From assembly GCF_013912375.1 (NCBI RefSeq), contig NZ_JACETV010000001.1:496001-560000 (forward strand): a stretch of DNA of 64,000 bases, given 5' to 3'. Under the pieces are notes generated by a model. The model was not told where the DNA came from. It made no database searches and saw only the letters and a program-made list of their open reading frames with translations. Within the stretch, counting starts at the first letter, position 1. Each line of letters begins with the position of its first letter. The position numbers and the translations under genes were made by a program. The stretch comes from Emticicia sp. BO119 (GTDB taxonomy: Bacteria; Bacteroidota; Bacteroidia; Cytophagales; Spirosomataceae). Positions 1 through 8,435 of the stretch are shown here, one piece after another.

Positions 1-2
1 GC

Positions 3-542
3 CTGTTAGCTCAAGACGAATACGATAGTGAGCTTAGGAAATATCTGGTGCATCAATTACAATTACCAGACTATCAGATTTTAGAAAAAGAGTTTGGGGT
101 AATACCTATGAGTGATGTAGCCACAGAAGAGTTTCCGAGTGAACATATAATAAGAATCGGCACAGCAGGAGGCTATACAAATCCGGCTACAGGATACACT
201 TTTCAGAATACGCAAAGGAAACTGCAAAAGATGGTTGAAACACTGGAACGAACAGGCTCGCCAAAAGCTAAAAAGAATTGGTTTGAAAGCCGATTCAGGT
301 TTTATGCCAGTGTGTTATTGAATGTGCTTGAGCAAAAAAGACACCCTGCGGCTGATATTTTTTCAAAATTGTATCGAAAGAACCCACCTGTAAGAGTTTT
401 CCGCTTTTTAGACGGTGATACAACTATGTGGGAAGAACTTCAATTGATGAATACTGTGCCCAAAACCAAATTTCTGGCAGCAGTTGGGGCAGTGATTATG
501 CGAAAAATAAAGGCAAGACTTAGCGGTCAACCTCACCCATAA
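3..542 (+). CDS. crtY: Lycopene cyclase family protein, C-terminal part (cut by left edge)
   Basis: The reading frame is open from the first bases, so the N-terminus, including the FAD/NAD(P)-binding Rossmann segment, lies outside the window. The visible part, about 179 residues, carries VIPM near the front and the block RIGTAGGYTNPATGYTF, both typical of the C-terminal half of CrtY-type lycopene beta-cyclases, which close the end rings of lycopene in carotenoid synthesis. A helical tail follows, as usual in this family. A GTG at 48 could act as a start but would remove conserved sequence, so I treat the gene as truncated only by the window. Its last 23 bases overlap the 3' end of nuoD on the other strand. 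The family call is from motif recall, and another flavin-dependent carotenoid cyclase subtype is possible. Confidence 0.75.
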   Translation: MLAQDEYDSELRKYLVHQLQLPDYQILEKEFGVIPMSDVATEEFPSEHIIRIGTAGGYTNPATGYTFQNTQRKLQKMVETLERTGSPKAKKNWFESRFRFYASVLLNVLEQKRHPAADIFSKLYRKNPPVRVFRFLDGDTTMWEELQLMNTVPKTKFLAAVGAVIMRKIKARLSGQPHP

Positions 543-1734
543 CAATATCTATTGAGCCTATCGCGGCTATTAAGTCGGCTATCATTCCGCCACGGGCAAT
601 TTCAGGTAAAACTGAAAGATTATTGAACGAGCAGGCGCGGGCTTTTACCCGTACAGGTACATCAGATCGCCCATCAGTACGGAAAAAGAAACCTAATTCA
701 CCTTTCGTACTTTCAGCACGGGCATAGAAATCCATCTTTGGCGGACGAATTTTTTTAGGTACCACTGCCTGTGGGTCAAATTCTTTGGTGCGTTTGTGTT
801 CTTTGGTCAGTTTTTCCAGGCATTGTTCTATAATTCTGATAGATTCAAAACACTCCAGAACACGTACATTATTTCTATCCCAGCAATCACCTGTTTTGCC
901 CATTTCACCTTTGCCGATAGGTATATCAAAATCAATTTCAGGATATACTGAATATCCATCAACTTTGCGTAAATCCCAACGCAAGCCCGACCCCCTTAAT
1001 ACTGGGCCTGTACAACCATAATTGATAGCAACAGGTAGTGGAAGAACAGCTACATTTGCCGTGCGGTTAATAAAAATATGGTTTTCAATCACTAATTGCT
1101 GTAACTCAACCAATTTAGGTTTCAGGTAATCAATCAACGATTTACAGCGGTCTTCAAATCCTACAGGTAAATCATAAAAAAGACCACCTACCCAAATATA
1201 ATTATATAACATTCTTGCTCCGGTTGTCCATTCCAACAATCGCATGATATGCTCTCGGTCTCTGAAAAGCCAGAGGAAAGGGGTATATGCTCCAATATCG
1301 AGTGCATACGTGCCAATGGCTATAAAATGCGAAGCAATGCGATTCAACTCTGCTACTAAAACCCGGATATATTCAACTCTTTTGGGAATTTCTTTATCTA
1401 TGCCTAACATTTTTTCTACCCCCATCACATAGGCGTGTTCTGAGTTCATCGCCGCCAGATAGTCCATTCTATCTACATAGGGGATAATCTGATTGAATGG
1501 CAGGCTTTGGGCGTGTTTTTCAAAACACCGATGCAGATACCCTAAGTGAGGAATCACATCTACTACAATCTCTCCATCAGTTACTATTTCAAGGCGTAAA
1601 ACACCATGTGTAGAAGGGTGCTGAGGGCCTAAATTCAGAATCATCTCTTCCGATTGCAGGTTCTCGGCTTTGTACTTGTTGGGTTCTGAAATTGTTAAAT
1701 TTTCAGGACGATATTTATATTGGACTGATTTCAA
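520..1734 (-). CDS. nuoD: NADH-quinone oxidoreductase subunit D (complex I 49-kDa subunit)
   Basis: NuoD is the peripheral-arm subunit that, with NuoB, frames the quinone-binding site next to cluster N2. The 404-residue product shows the family signature GPQHPSTHG at residues 37-44, HLGYLHRCFEK at 63-73, DRMDY at 89-93 and the C-terminal GSIDIVMGEVDR, so it looks complete and functional. The start used here is TTG. An ATT sits just before it and a stop lies four codons upstream, while the next ATG is residue 31, immediately before the conserved block, which would leave too short an N-terminus. No other nuo gene lies beside it: an exported glycosidase gene is upstream and a convergent lycopene cyclase downstream. 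The gene is therefore outside a classical nuo operon. Confidence 0.95.
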   Translation of the reverse strand: MKSVQYKYRPENLTISEPNKYKAENLQSEEMILNLGPQHPSTHGVLRLEIVTDGEIVVDVIPHLGYLHRCFEKHAQSLPFNQIIPYVDRMDYLAAMNSEHAYVMGVEKMLGIDKEIPKRVEYIRVLVAELNRIASHFIAIGTYALDIGAYTPFLWLFRDREHIMRLLEWTTGARMLYNYIWVGGLFYDLPVGFEDRCKSLIDYLKPKLVELQQLVIENHIFINRTANVAVLPLPVAINYGCTGPVLRGSGLRWDLRKVDGYSVYPEIDFDIPIGKGEMGKTGDCWDRNNVRVLECFESIRIIEQCLEKLTKEHKRTKEFDPQAVVPKKIRPPKMDFYARAESTKGELGFFFRTDGRSDVPVRVKARACSFNNLSVLPEIARGGMIADLIAAIGSIDIVMGEVDR

Positions 1735-1811
1735 AATAGAATGTTAATTATAGCTATAACACCAATAATTAGATTTCATAAAATAAGTATTCTTAAAGCA
1801 TTGAACGTGGT

Positions 1812-1836
1812 AGAGACAAGGCATTGCCTTGTCTCT
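1812..1836. repeat. Short perfect palindrome
   Basis: Twelve-base arms AGAGACAAGGCA and TGCCTTGTCTCT flank a single T. It lies in the spacer upstream of nuoD. Palindromes of this GAGACnnGGCA style occur as dispersed repeats in many bacterial genomes. No run of T follows on either strand, so it is not a convincing terminator. Function unknown. Confidence 0.7.
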
Positions 1837-1936
1837 TCTTCGAGCATATTAAACCTATTTTATATCTAAATAATTCTGTAATTGTGTAAAAAAGAATAAG
1901 TTGATTGTTTCGTTAACTCAAGTTAGTTAATCTCAA

Positions 1937-2830
1937 TTACTTTTTCAAAAATACAAAAATATTGCTTACCGAACGTTCTCCGGCATGGTCAAATATTTTA
2001 TTGTCGGTTGGATAATTAACAACCCCGTTGTCAGGCTGACCAGCAATGTACATGGTTGTAGAGCCACCACCATCAAAGTTAATGGCATCTTTGCAGTTCA
2101 AGGCTTTAGCCAGAGTCGTTAATTCGTGCAGACTCATGCCGTATGATTCACTACTTCGACCATCAACTGTTATCAGTAACAATTTCTTATCGTTGGTAAT
2201 ACAGGCACAGGTACGAGGGTGACGGTTATCGTTAAAGGCATTTTTCTCTAAAGTTTCTGATTGTCCGTTTAGTAATAGCAAAGGCCCTGTCAGTAATACA
2301 TTATCTTCTTTCAAAGCTTTTTCCCAGCCGCTTTTATGTTCGCCTCTGGTGATGCGTACTTTATTTTTATGAATTGTTACTGCCGAAATTGCGTGAACAG
2401 GTAATCTTGGTACATTAATTACTCGAGTCGAGTCCATTATTTTACCATCAATTTTCAGAAAATCAACGGCACCACCGTTCTTTGTATCAAAAAATCCGGC
2501 ATTTACCGCAGCGATTGACTGACTTGCCGTTGCCATTTTGCTGGTGGGTAAGAGTAATCGTTTGGCGGTATTATCAGCTTTTTTTTCATCAGCCGCAACT
2601 AAGCCAAACCTTATCTTTTTGTTTTTCAGCGGCGTTTCAAGAATATTTATCATCTGATTACCATCAAACAAGTTTTTCTGATTGAAATGATGGTTTTTCC
2701 AGAGAATACGATAGCCAATATCCTGCGTTTTCCATTGGGTGGTAGTAATAGTTTGGGTGTCTTTTGTATAAGTTTGTTGGGCAAAGCAAATTTGCGAAAA
2801 CAACAAAAGATAAAGGATTTTGTTATACAT
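1937..2830 (-). CDS. Exported phosphodiester glycosidase family protein (NAGPA domain)
   Basis: The 297-residue product starts with a signal peptide (MYNKILYLLLFSQICFAQQ) and continues with an NAGPA-type domain. This family is named after the uncovering enzyme that removes N-acetylglucosamine from a phosphodiester, and bacterial members are often labelled exopolysaccharide-related. Visible hallmarks are VNAGFFD at 109-115, HPRT at 204-207, DGRS at 223-226, NFDGGGSTTM at 251-260 and ERSVSN near the end, all in the expected order. The protein is probably periplasmic or surface-located, and the sugar-phosphodiester substrate cannot be predicted. It stands alone on the minus strand, with a hairpin element directly upstream of its start. 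Confidence 0.87.
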   Translation of the reverse strand: MYNKILYLLLFSQICFAQQTYTKDTQTITTTQWKTQDIGYRILWKNHHFNQKNLFDGNQMINILETPLKNKKIRFGLVAADEKKADNTAKRLLLPTSKMATASQSIAAVNAGFFDTKNGGAVDFLKIDGKIMDSTRVINVPRLPVHAISAVTIHKNKVRITRGEHKSGWEKALKEDNVLLTGPLLLLNGQSETLEKNAFNDNRHPRTCACITNDKKLLLITVDGRSSESYGMSLHELTTLAKALNCKDAINFDGGGSTTMYIAGQPDNGVVNYPTDNKIFDHAGERSVSNIFVFLKK

Positions 2831-2833
2831 TTG

Positions 2834-2994
2834 GAGCCTGTTTAAAAATTATAATTCGACCTACAAAGGCAGCTTTTTCAGTTATACTGCGTTGTATTTT
2901 TTCGATGTAGCTGCTGGCTACATCTGCAAAATACGCCTTGTTTAACTAAAAAATCTTACCTTTTCGGTCAGAAAGACAATATTTAAACAGGCTC
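2834..2994. mobile_element. 161-bp MITE-like inverted-repeat element
   Basis: Perfect 13-bp terminal inverted repeats, GAGCCTGTTTAAA at 2834-2846 and its complement at 2982-2994, enclose a sequence whose halves are imperfectly complementary. For example GATGTAGC near the centre faces GCTACATC, and further pairing extends outwards through AAATAC and AACTxAAAAA tracts. The element can fold into one long stem and encodes nothing. No clear target duplication is seen. It fills the spacer between the starts of two divergent genes (2830 minus, 3024 plus) and so may influence both promoters. I infer a non-autonomous transposed repeat, with no second copy in this window. Confidence 0.65.
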
Positions 2995-3023
2995 TTAGGT
3001 TTTAAATTTTCTCAAAAGTACAG

Positions 3024-3605
3024 ATGACGACTATTCTTCCCAAAGAATTTTACGAAAAATATGATACGGTTACGCTGTCTAAAAAACTCTTAGGCTGTAC
3101 GATGGTGCATGAAAGCCCGGAGGGGCGTACTTCAGGTATCATTGTTGAAACAGAGGCTTATCTAAGTAATGACCCTGCTTGTCATGCCTATCGAAAAAAA
3201 AGTGCCAGAAATGCCGCCATGTTTGAAGACGCAGGTATTTCTTATGTCTATTTGATTTATGGTATGTACCATTGCTTTAATATTGTGAGTGGTGATAAAG
3301 ATGTGGGTGAAGCGGTGCTTGTAAGGGCTTTGGAGCCTGTAGAGGGTATAGAACTCATGCAAAAAAGACGAGGCACTACCCAATTGAAAAACCTATGCAG
3401 CGGGCCTGCCAAATTGGTAAAGGCGATGGGTATTACTCCCGAGTTCAATTTTTTGCCAGTTTATGATGACGAGTTTTATTGTATTCCACCTAAAGACGAG
3501 AATTTTGAGATTGTTACTACCACGCGCATCGGTATTACCCAAGGAGCTGATTTATTGTATCGGTTTTATATCAAGGGGAATAAATTTGTGAGTAAATTGG
3601 GGTGA
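3024..3605 (+). CDS. DNA-3-methyladenine glycosylase (AAG/MPG family)
   Basis: This monofunctional DNA glycosylase removes alkylated or deaminated purines at the first step of base excision repair. The 193-residue product has the usual bacterial length. The active-site region VETEAYLSNDPACHAYR lies at 41-57: E44 corresponds to the catalytic glutamate, Y46 to the helix-intercalating tyrosine and H54 to the conserved histidine. YLIYGMYHCFNIV follows at 76-88, and RALEPVEG and CSGPAKL are also present. The ATG at 3024 is the only reasonable start. The gene is monocistronic and is followed by a strong GC-rich hairpin that can act as its terminator. Confidence 0.93.
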   Translation: MTTILPKEFYEKYDTVTLSKKLLGCTMVHESPEGRTSGIIVETEAYLSNDPACHAYRKKSARNAAMFEDAGISYVYLIYGMYHCFNIVSGDKDVGEAVLVRALEPVEGIELMQKRRGTTQLKNLCSGPAKLVKAMGITPEFNFLPVYDDEFYCIPPKDENFEIVTTTRIGITQGADLLYRFYIKGNKFVSKLG

Positions 3606-3664
3606 TAATAATGAGAACGGTTTGTTTAAAATGGTAGGGGGTGCCTAAAAAGTCCAGAGTCGCA

Positions 3665-3795
3665 AAATATTATTTGGCTAATCTCAACCCCACACCCTAA
3701 ATCCCTCTCCCCAACTGTGGGGAGAGGGACTTTTTAGCCCTTCCCCATTGTTGGGGAAGGGTTGGGATGGGGTCTTTTCCAAATATTATTTGGCT
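3665..3795. repeat. GC-rich double-hairpin repeat between 15-bp direct repeats
   Basis: Two adjacent hairpins, CCCTCTCCCC/GGGGAGAGGG (3703-3712/3719-3728) and CCCTTCCCCA/TGGGGAAGGG (3738-3747/3752-3761), sit in a 101-bp block much richer in GC than its surroundings. The block is bracketed by an exact direct repeat, AAATATTATTTGGCT, at 3665-3679 and 3781-3795. Further out, GTGCCTAAAAAG near 3647 and its near complement near 3807 add an outer inverted repeat. The first hairpin is followed by CTTTTT, so it can serve as a rho-independent terminator for the DNA glycosylase gene. The direct repeat looks like a target duplication left by insertion of a short repeat. Confidence 0.7.
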
Positions 3796-3856
3796 TAAAA
3801 ACCTTTTTAGACACTTCCCTTCTATAGAAAACGATTAATCCTCATTTTTATGGTTG

Positions 3857-5743
3857 TCACTCCACTATAACCCACCCTGATTTAGGAGATTTGATGGTAT
3901 ATTTTAAGGATACCTTATATTCATTTGTAGGAGCAAGGTTGACTTTCCATCTGATTTTTCCGGTTTCGGTATTGATTTCTGCTTCAGGGGCTTCTTTGTC
4001 TTCAACACTTACATCCTTATTATTTGTAGTTGGAAACTGGTCTTCTATAATCAGATTAATGGCTTCATTCTTCGTATTTCGGGCTATAATTTCATATTGA
4101 AATTGTTCTGTTTTGTTTGACCCAATAACCTGTTTTTTCTGATAACTTTTCAATTTATTGCGACTTACAATTACATTTTTGTCACGGCCGAACGATAGAC
4201 TTAAAGTGTCTTTATTAAAAAGATTCAACTTTGACTTGCCCAAAAATGTATTGTCGATAAACAGGCTTGCTTCTCCCGGAAGAAATTTGTATTTCTCCCA
4301 ATCTAAAATATGGGCATGGAGGAATACATCTGTATCAATTTTAGGAATACAGAAATGCTCAAAAATGGCCGGAATATTTTCTTCTTTAATTTCAACAGTA
4401 GAAACCTTTCCATCAGAAGGAATTGTATAAGGAATCAGAATATCAAAAGATTGACTGGTTGGTGAGTCTCTTTCTGTAATATCTAAAGGGACAGTTTTTT
4501 TACTGAAATCTCTATCGTCGCTAACAGATAAGCCCGCTACTTTTCCTTGTACATTATAACCCACAACAGCAACTTCACTTAAAGACTTTTCATCATCAAT
4601 TAAAACAGCATCAACCCGATTGGAAGAAATGGTTTTTTCTATTGGTTGATAACCAATGGATGAAAAAACTAATGTGGCTGTTTTGCCATAAAAAGTTGGT
4701 GGAATAGTAAGTCGATAATTACCATTCGCATCGGTGCTTGTTCCAAGAGTTGTTCCTTTTAAATTTATTGTAGCACCCGGTAGCCCTTGTTTATCAGACT
4801 TTGTCTTTACCTTTCCCCATACTTCTGACTGATTAGCATTTATAGGCTGATTATCCTCTCCGTTCACCTCATTATAATAATTGCTATAATCATTCTTTTC
4901 ACCTAATATCCATTTTTGTAGGATAGGAGCTGTGCCACTTTTATAAGGGTTAGCGGTTGAGAGTGTGAGTTTTACTTCTTTCCAGTCTTCACCTGAATAC
5001 TGAAAGATATTGGCTTTATAAGCAATATTAATAGGTTGATTTAACTTCTCGACTCTGAAATCATAGGTCGGTGTCCAACCAGCATTTTTTACAAAATAGG
5101 AGATTGAGAGAGGCGCATTGCTGATATTCTCTTTAGCTAATACGGTAACTACTATTTCAGACATCTGCATATCTTTCCTGGCATTGATTTCCGTCAGTTG
5201 CTGATTGAGTTTTTTAGTTTCTTCTTCCAGTTTCTGAATATTTTTTTCGAACTCTAACTTCTTCAATAATACTTCCTGCATTCGTTGCCTTTGGTATTCA
5301 ACACTTTCTTTCAAATCAGCTACTTTCATGCCTGTCTGTGTTCCTCCAAGTATCTGATTTTTTAGTAACATATCTTCCTCTCTCGTGAATAGCAATAGAT
5401 TGTTTCTTTCAATGTTTATTTTGTCTTTTATTATTTGTTGTTGAGTTTCAATTTTAGTAATTTCTTCCTGCATTGCTTTGTCTAAGGTATTCTCTAATTG
5501 ATGAGTTAAAGATAAAATAGTAAATCTACTTTCGCGTTTTACCTGAATACTTTGCTTGTTGATTTGCGGAGAAATACCCTTGAAAAGTAATTCGGTTTTG
5601 CCAACAGGCAAAGAGACTTTTGCCGAACGGGTGACTTGTGCACCATTCAGAAAAATAGTTACGTTTTCGATTTTTGATTGGATAGCAGTTGATTGTGCCC
5701 ACAGCCCTTGTGTAATCAAACAGAGTAAGAGGAATTTTTTCAT
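3857..5743 (-). CDS. MuiA-like exported protein (DUF4140/DUF4139) with inserted CarboxypepD_reg-like domain
   Basis: The 628-residue product begins with a signal peptide (MKKFLLLCLITQGLWAQ). Residues about 21-80 match the DUF4140 N-terminal domain (VTIFLNGAQVTR), 85-195 form a long coiled coil, and the DUF4139 part (YFVKNAGWTPTYDFRVEKL) starts near 205. DUF4139 is interrupted at about 305-425 by a carboxypeptidase-regulatory-like beta-sandwich (GLPGATINLKGTTLGTSTD, then SSIGYQP). This is followed by SLSEVAVVGY, a motif otherwise typical of SusC-type receptors. DUF4139 resumes to the C-terminus. MuiA was named for mucoidy inhibition in Myxococcus/Pseudomonas-type work, but the biochemical role is unknown. 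Probably periplasmic or outer-membrane-associated. Confidence 0.85.
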   Translation of the reverse strand: MKKFLLLCLITQGLWAQSTAIQSKIENVTIFLNGAQVTRSAKVSLPVGKTELLFKGISPQINKQSIQVKRESRFTILSLTHQLENTLDKAMQEEITKIETQQQIIKDKINIERNNLLLFTREEDMLLKNQILGGTQTGMKVADLKESVEYQRQRMQEVLLKKLEFEKNIQKLEEETKKLNQQLTEINARKDMQMSEIVVTVLAKENISNAPLSISYFVKNAGWTPTYDFRVEKLNQPINIAYKANIFQYSGEDWKEVKLTLSTANPYKSGTAPILQKWILGEKNDYSNYYNEVNGEDNQPINANQSEVWGKVKTKSDKQGLPGATINLKGTTLGTSTDANGNYRLTIPPTFYGKTATLVFSSIGYQPIEKTISSNRVDAVLIDDEKSLSEVAVVGYNVQGKVAGLSVSDDRDFSKKTVPLDITERDSPTSQSFDILIPYTIPSDGKVSTVEIKEENIPAIFEHFCIPKIDTDVFLHAHILDWEKYKFLPGEASLFIDNTFLGKSKLNLFNKDTLSLSFGRDKNVIVSRNKLKSYQKKQVIGSNKTEQFQYEIIARNTKNEAINLIIEDQFPTTNNKDVSVEDKEAPEAEINTETGKIRWKVNLAPTNEYKVSLKYTIKSPKSGWVIVE

Positions 5744-5868
5744 AGGAATTGTTTTTTTCTGTTTGATGCAGGGGAGAGGATTTTTCCATAAAATATTTTT
5801 GATTTTATTGCAAAGATGCTGTAATTCGGTGGCTTGGAGGGGTAAAAATTTTGACTGTATTACACTCT

Positions 5869-7152
5869 ATGATCCATATAAAATGTATTTCACGTTTTTG
5901 TTTTTTTCTGTTTTTGACGCTGACCCTTCACGCGCAACAAGGGGAGATTGAGAAAATGCCCGAAAAATCTTTTGTAACACTATCTGATAGTATCCTTATT
6001 AAAGGAGACTCAGATAATGAATTATCTGTCCTTTATGAACAAGCCAGAAACAAGAAAATTGTTGCCATTGGTGAAGTAACACATGGCACACGAGAGGTAC
6101 TGGCATTCCAGAAGCTGATTGCTGTTAATCTTGTGAAGAGACACGATTTCAATTGTATAGTTCTTGGCGAAGTTTCACTACTGGATGCTTATAAAATCAA
6201 TGATTTTGTTGTGAACCAAAGAGGAACGACAAATGACCTGATGATTGAAGGCAAACCAAAAGTGAGAGAAATGGCTTACCGGCAATTAGATATGCTGGAA
6301 TTTTATAGCTGGATTAGAGATTTTAATAAAAACAGACCTTTCAACGATAAAGTATGGGTGATAGGAACAGATATAGATGACCCCAGAGAAATAGTAGCGT
6401 TTGTGAAAGCGCATTGTCAGTTTTACTATTTAAGGGAGTCGAAGGCAATTTTAGAAAAACTGATTTATGACTTAAAAAAGATAGGTCAATCTAATAAGAT
6501 TACTATTAAAACTATTGAAGAAGACGCTAATCAAGTAATTAAGGTTATTGAAAAAAGCAGGAATGGAGTCGATTCTGTTAATCTGAAGATAGACCTGATG
6601 ATTCATGTGCTGAAATCATTGCCCCAATTAGTGGTCTTTTCGTCTGATGCAGATTTGAAGTATAAAATACGTGACAAATTTATTTTTGAGAATATAAACT
6701 GGCTGATTGACTCATGCAAAAAAGATAAAATGGTGATAATAAAAGCACACAATTTTCATATCAATAAAAGAACAATTTATACCGAAGTCTTCGGGAAGTT
6801 TCTGAGTTTTGGAGAATATCTGAGCCGCAGATACCAGAAAACATATCTGAGTATAGGTACAGAAGTACAACAAGGCAGATTTTATACAGGGGCTACTACT
6901 TTTTCTAAAATTGCCGAACACAAGCATAAGATTGGGACAGTAATAGGGTCAGATACGAAAGCCTTGTATGGAATTTTATTCCACGATAGTCTGGCGAAGG
7001 AGTTTTTAAATAAACCCCTTTATACTATTTCCTACGGTACTGTTAACTACAAATCTTCCTTATTGATAAACAGCAAAGGGATGCTTGGGGATGCTTTTGA
7101 TGCCTTGATTTTTATCAGGAATTCTTCACCATATCGTTCAGAGAAAGATTAA
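5869..7152 (+). CDS. Exported erythromycin esterase-like protein
   Basis: I chose the ATG at 5869 over the upstream TTG at 5851 because it gives a proper signal peptide (MIHIKCISRFCFFLFLTLTLHAQ); GGAGG lies about 28 bases upstream. The 427-residue product has the erythromycin-esterase/EreA-like core: AIGEVTHG at 66-73 supplies the paired E and H, LGEVS near 100 a second acidic residue, and KAHNFHINK the later histidine. VWVIGTDIDD and TGATTF are further conserved blocks. Known Ere enzymes hydrolyse the macrolide lactone, but most homologues with signal peptides in environmental Bacteroidota have unknown substrates, so I do not claim macrolide resistance. It is divergent from the MuiA-like gene. 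Confidence 0.85.
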   Translation: MIHIKCISRFCFFLFLTLTLHAQQGEIEKMPEKSFVTLSDSILIKGDSDNELSVLYEQARNKKIVAIGEVTHGTREVLAFQKLIAVNLVKRHDFNCIVLGEVSLLDAYKINDFVVNQRGTTNDLMIEGKPKVREMAYRQLDMLEFYSWIRDFNKNRPFNDKVWVIGTDIDDPREIVAFVKAHCQFYYLRESKAILEKLIYDLKKIGQSNKITIKTIEEDANQVIKVIEKSRNGVDSVNLKIDLMIHVLKSLPQLVVFSSDADLKYKIRDKFIFENINWLIDSCKKDKMVIIKAHNFHINKRTIYTEVFGKFLSFGEYLSRRYQKTYLSIGTEVQQGRFYTGATTFSKIAEHKHKIGTVIGSDTKALYGILFHDSLAKEFLNKPLYTISYGTVNYKSSLLINSKGMLGDAFDALIFIRNSSPYRSEKD

Positions 7153-7185
7153 TTATATCAATTAAGGCATTATCCTTTCTCAATT

Positions 7186-8316
7186 TTACAACCGCTCCAT
7201 TACCTTCTTTACCATTACTTTCTTCCATTCAGCAAAATCTCCGGCTAAGATATGCTCACGGGCCTGGCCTACCAACCATAAATAGAATGTAAGGTTATGG
7301 ACACTGGCCACCTGTGCCGCTAAAATTTCATCACATTTTACCAGATGGCGCAGATAAGCCTTGCTGTAAAATGTGCTGGTGTATCCTCCTAAATTCTCAT
7401 CAATCGGGCTGTAATCATCTTTCCATTTTTCGTTTCTGATATTGATAATGCCTTGTGTTGTAAACAACATACCATTGCGGGCATTGCGGGTTGGCATCAC
7501 ACAATCGAACATATCGATACCTAAAGCGATGCTTTCAAGGATATTTTCTGGCGTACCTACACCCATCAGATAGCGAGGTTTATCTTGCGGCAGAATATCA
7601 TTGACATAATCAATGGTTTCATACATTTTTTCGGCTGGCTCTCCGACAGCTAAACCGCCAATGGCATTGCCTTCACGGTTTTGTTCGGCAATAAATTCAG
7701 CAGACTGGATACGTAAATCTTTATAGACACTACCTTGCACAATCGGGAAAAGGCTTTGCGTATAACCATATAAACCTTCTGTGGCATCAAAGCGGTCGCA
7801 ACAGCGTTTAAGCCAGCGGTGGGTCATTTCCATCGATTTTCTGGCATAGCTATAATCGCAAGGGTAGGGGGCGCATTCATCAAATGCCATGATAATATCA
7901 GCGCCTATTACCCTCTGAATATCCATTACACTCTCAGGCGTAAACAAATGCCTTGAACCATCAATATGAGACTGGAATTTTACCCCCTCTTCTGAGATTT
8001 TTCGTATATCTTTTAATGAAAATACCTGATAACCGCCAGAATCGGTCAGTATCGGGCGATTCCAGCCATTAAATTTATGTAGGCCACCTGCACGCTCCAG
8101 AATATCCAGACCCGGGCGCAGGTATAAATGGTAAGTATTACCCAGAATTATCTGGGCATGAATATCGTTTTCTAATTCTCTCTGATGAACTGCTTTTACT
8201 GTTCCTGCCGTGCCCACTGGCATAAAAATAGGTGTGAGTATTTCGCCGTGGTCGGTGGTGATTTTTCCGGCTCTTGCCTTAGAACTGCTATCAGTTTTTT
8301 GTAATTCATATTTCAT
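7186..8316 (-). CDS. tgt: tRNA-guanine(34) transglycosylase
   Basis: Tgt exchanges guanine 34 for the queuine precursor preQ1 in tRNAs with GUN anticodons, such as the tRNA-Asp(GTC) found 9.5 kb away. The 376-residue product has LTDSGGYQVFS with D92 as general base, GGLAVGEP at 220-227 and DCVMPTRNARNG with nucleophile D271. The usual C-terminal zinc site (CxCxxC plus H) is altered: the positions that align with the three cysteines read L309, G311 and S314 in SPIDENLGGYTST, while H340 (VHNLTFYL) is kept. All other catalytic parts look intact. The ATG at 8316 matches the usual N-terminus. Confidence 0.95.
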   Translation of the reverse strand: MKYELQKTDSSSKARAGKITTDHGEILTPIFMPVGTAGTVKAVHQRELENDIHAQIILGNTYHLYLRPGLDILERAGGLHKFNGWNRPILTDSGGYQVFSLKDIRKISEEGVKFQSHIDGSRHLFTPESVMDIQRVIGADIIMAFDECAPYPCDYSYARKSMEMTHRWLKRCCDRFDATEGLYGYTQSLFPIVQGSVYKDLRIQSAEFIAEQNREGNAIGGLAVGEPAEKMYETIDYVNDILPQDKPRYLMGVGTPENILESIALGIDMFDCVMPTRNARNGMLFTTQGIINIRNEKWKDDYSPIDENLGGYTSTFYSKAYLRHLVKCDEILAAQVASVHNLTFYLWLVGQAREHILAGDFAEWKKVMVKKVMERL

Positions 8317-8405
8317 GGGGCAAAAATACGAAAGATTCAGATTAATTGCAGTTTTATCTATGTCTGTAATACAGGAGATTGTAATGGTTTGTGAATTAGA
8401 ATTAT

Positions 8406-8413
8406 TATCTTTG
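8406..8413 (+). promoter_or_regulatory. Putative -7 element of the DUF1501 gene
   Basis: TATCTTTG fits the Bacteroidota -7 consensus TAnnTTTG exactly and lies 22 bases before the ATG at 8436. Upstream TTG triplets sit 14 or 24 bases away rather than the usual 19-21, so the -33 element is weak. Confidence 0.4.
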
Positions 8414-8435
8414 TCTTGATTCTATTCAAGCCCAC

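Noticed and set aside
5869-7152. Macrolide resistance gene
   Set aside because: Homology is only to the broad erythromycin-esterase family. The signal peptide and chromosomal setting, with no mobile elements, argue against an acquired resistance gene.
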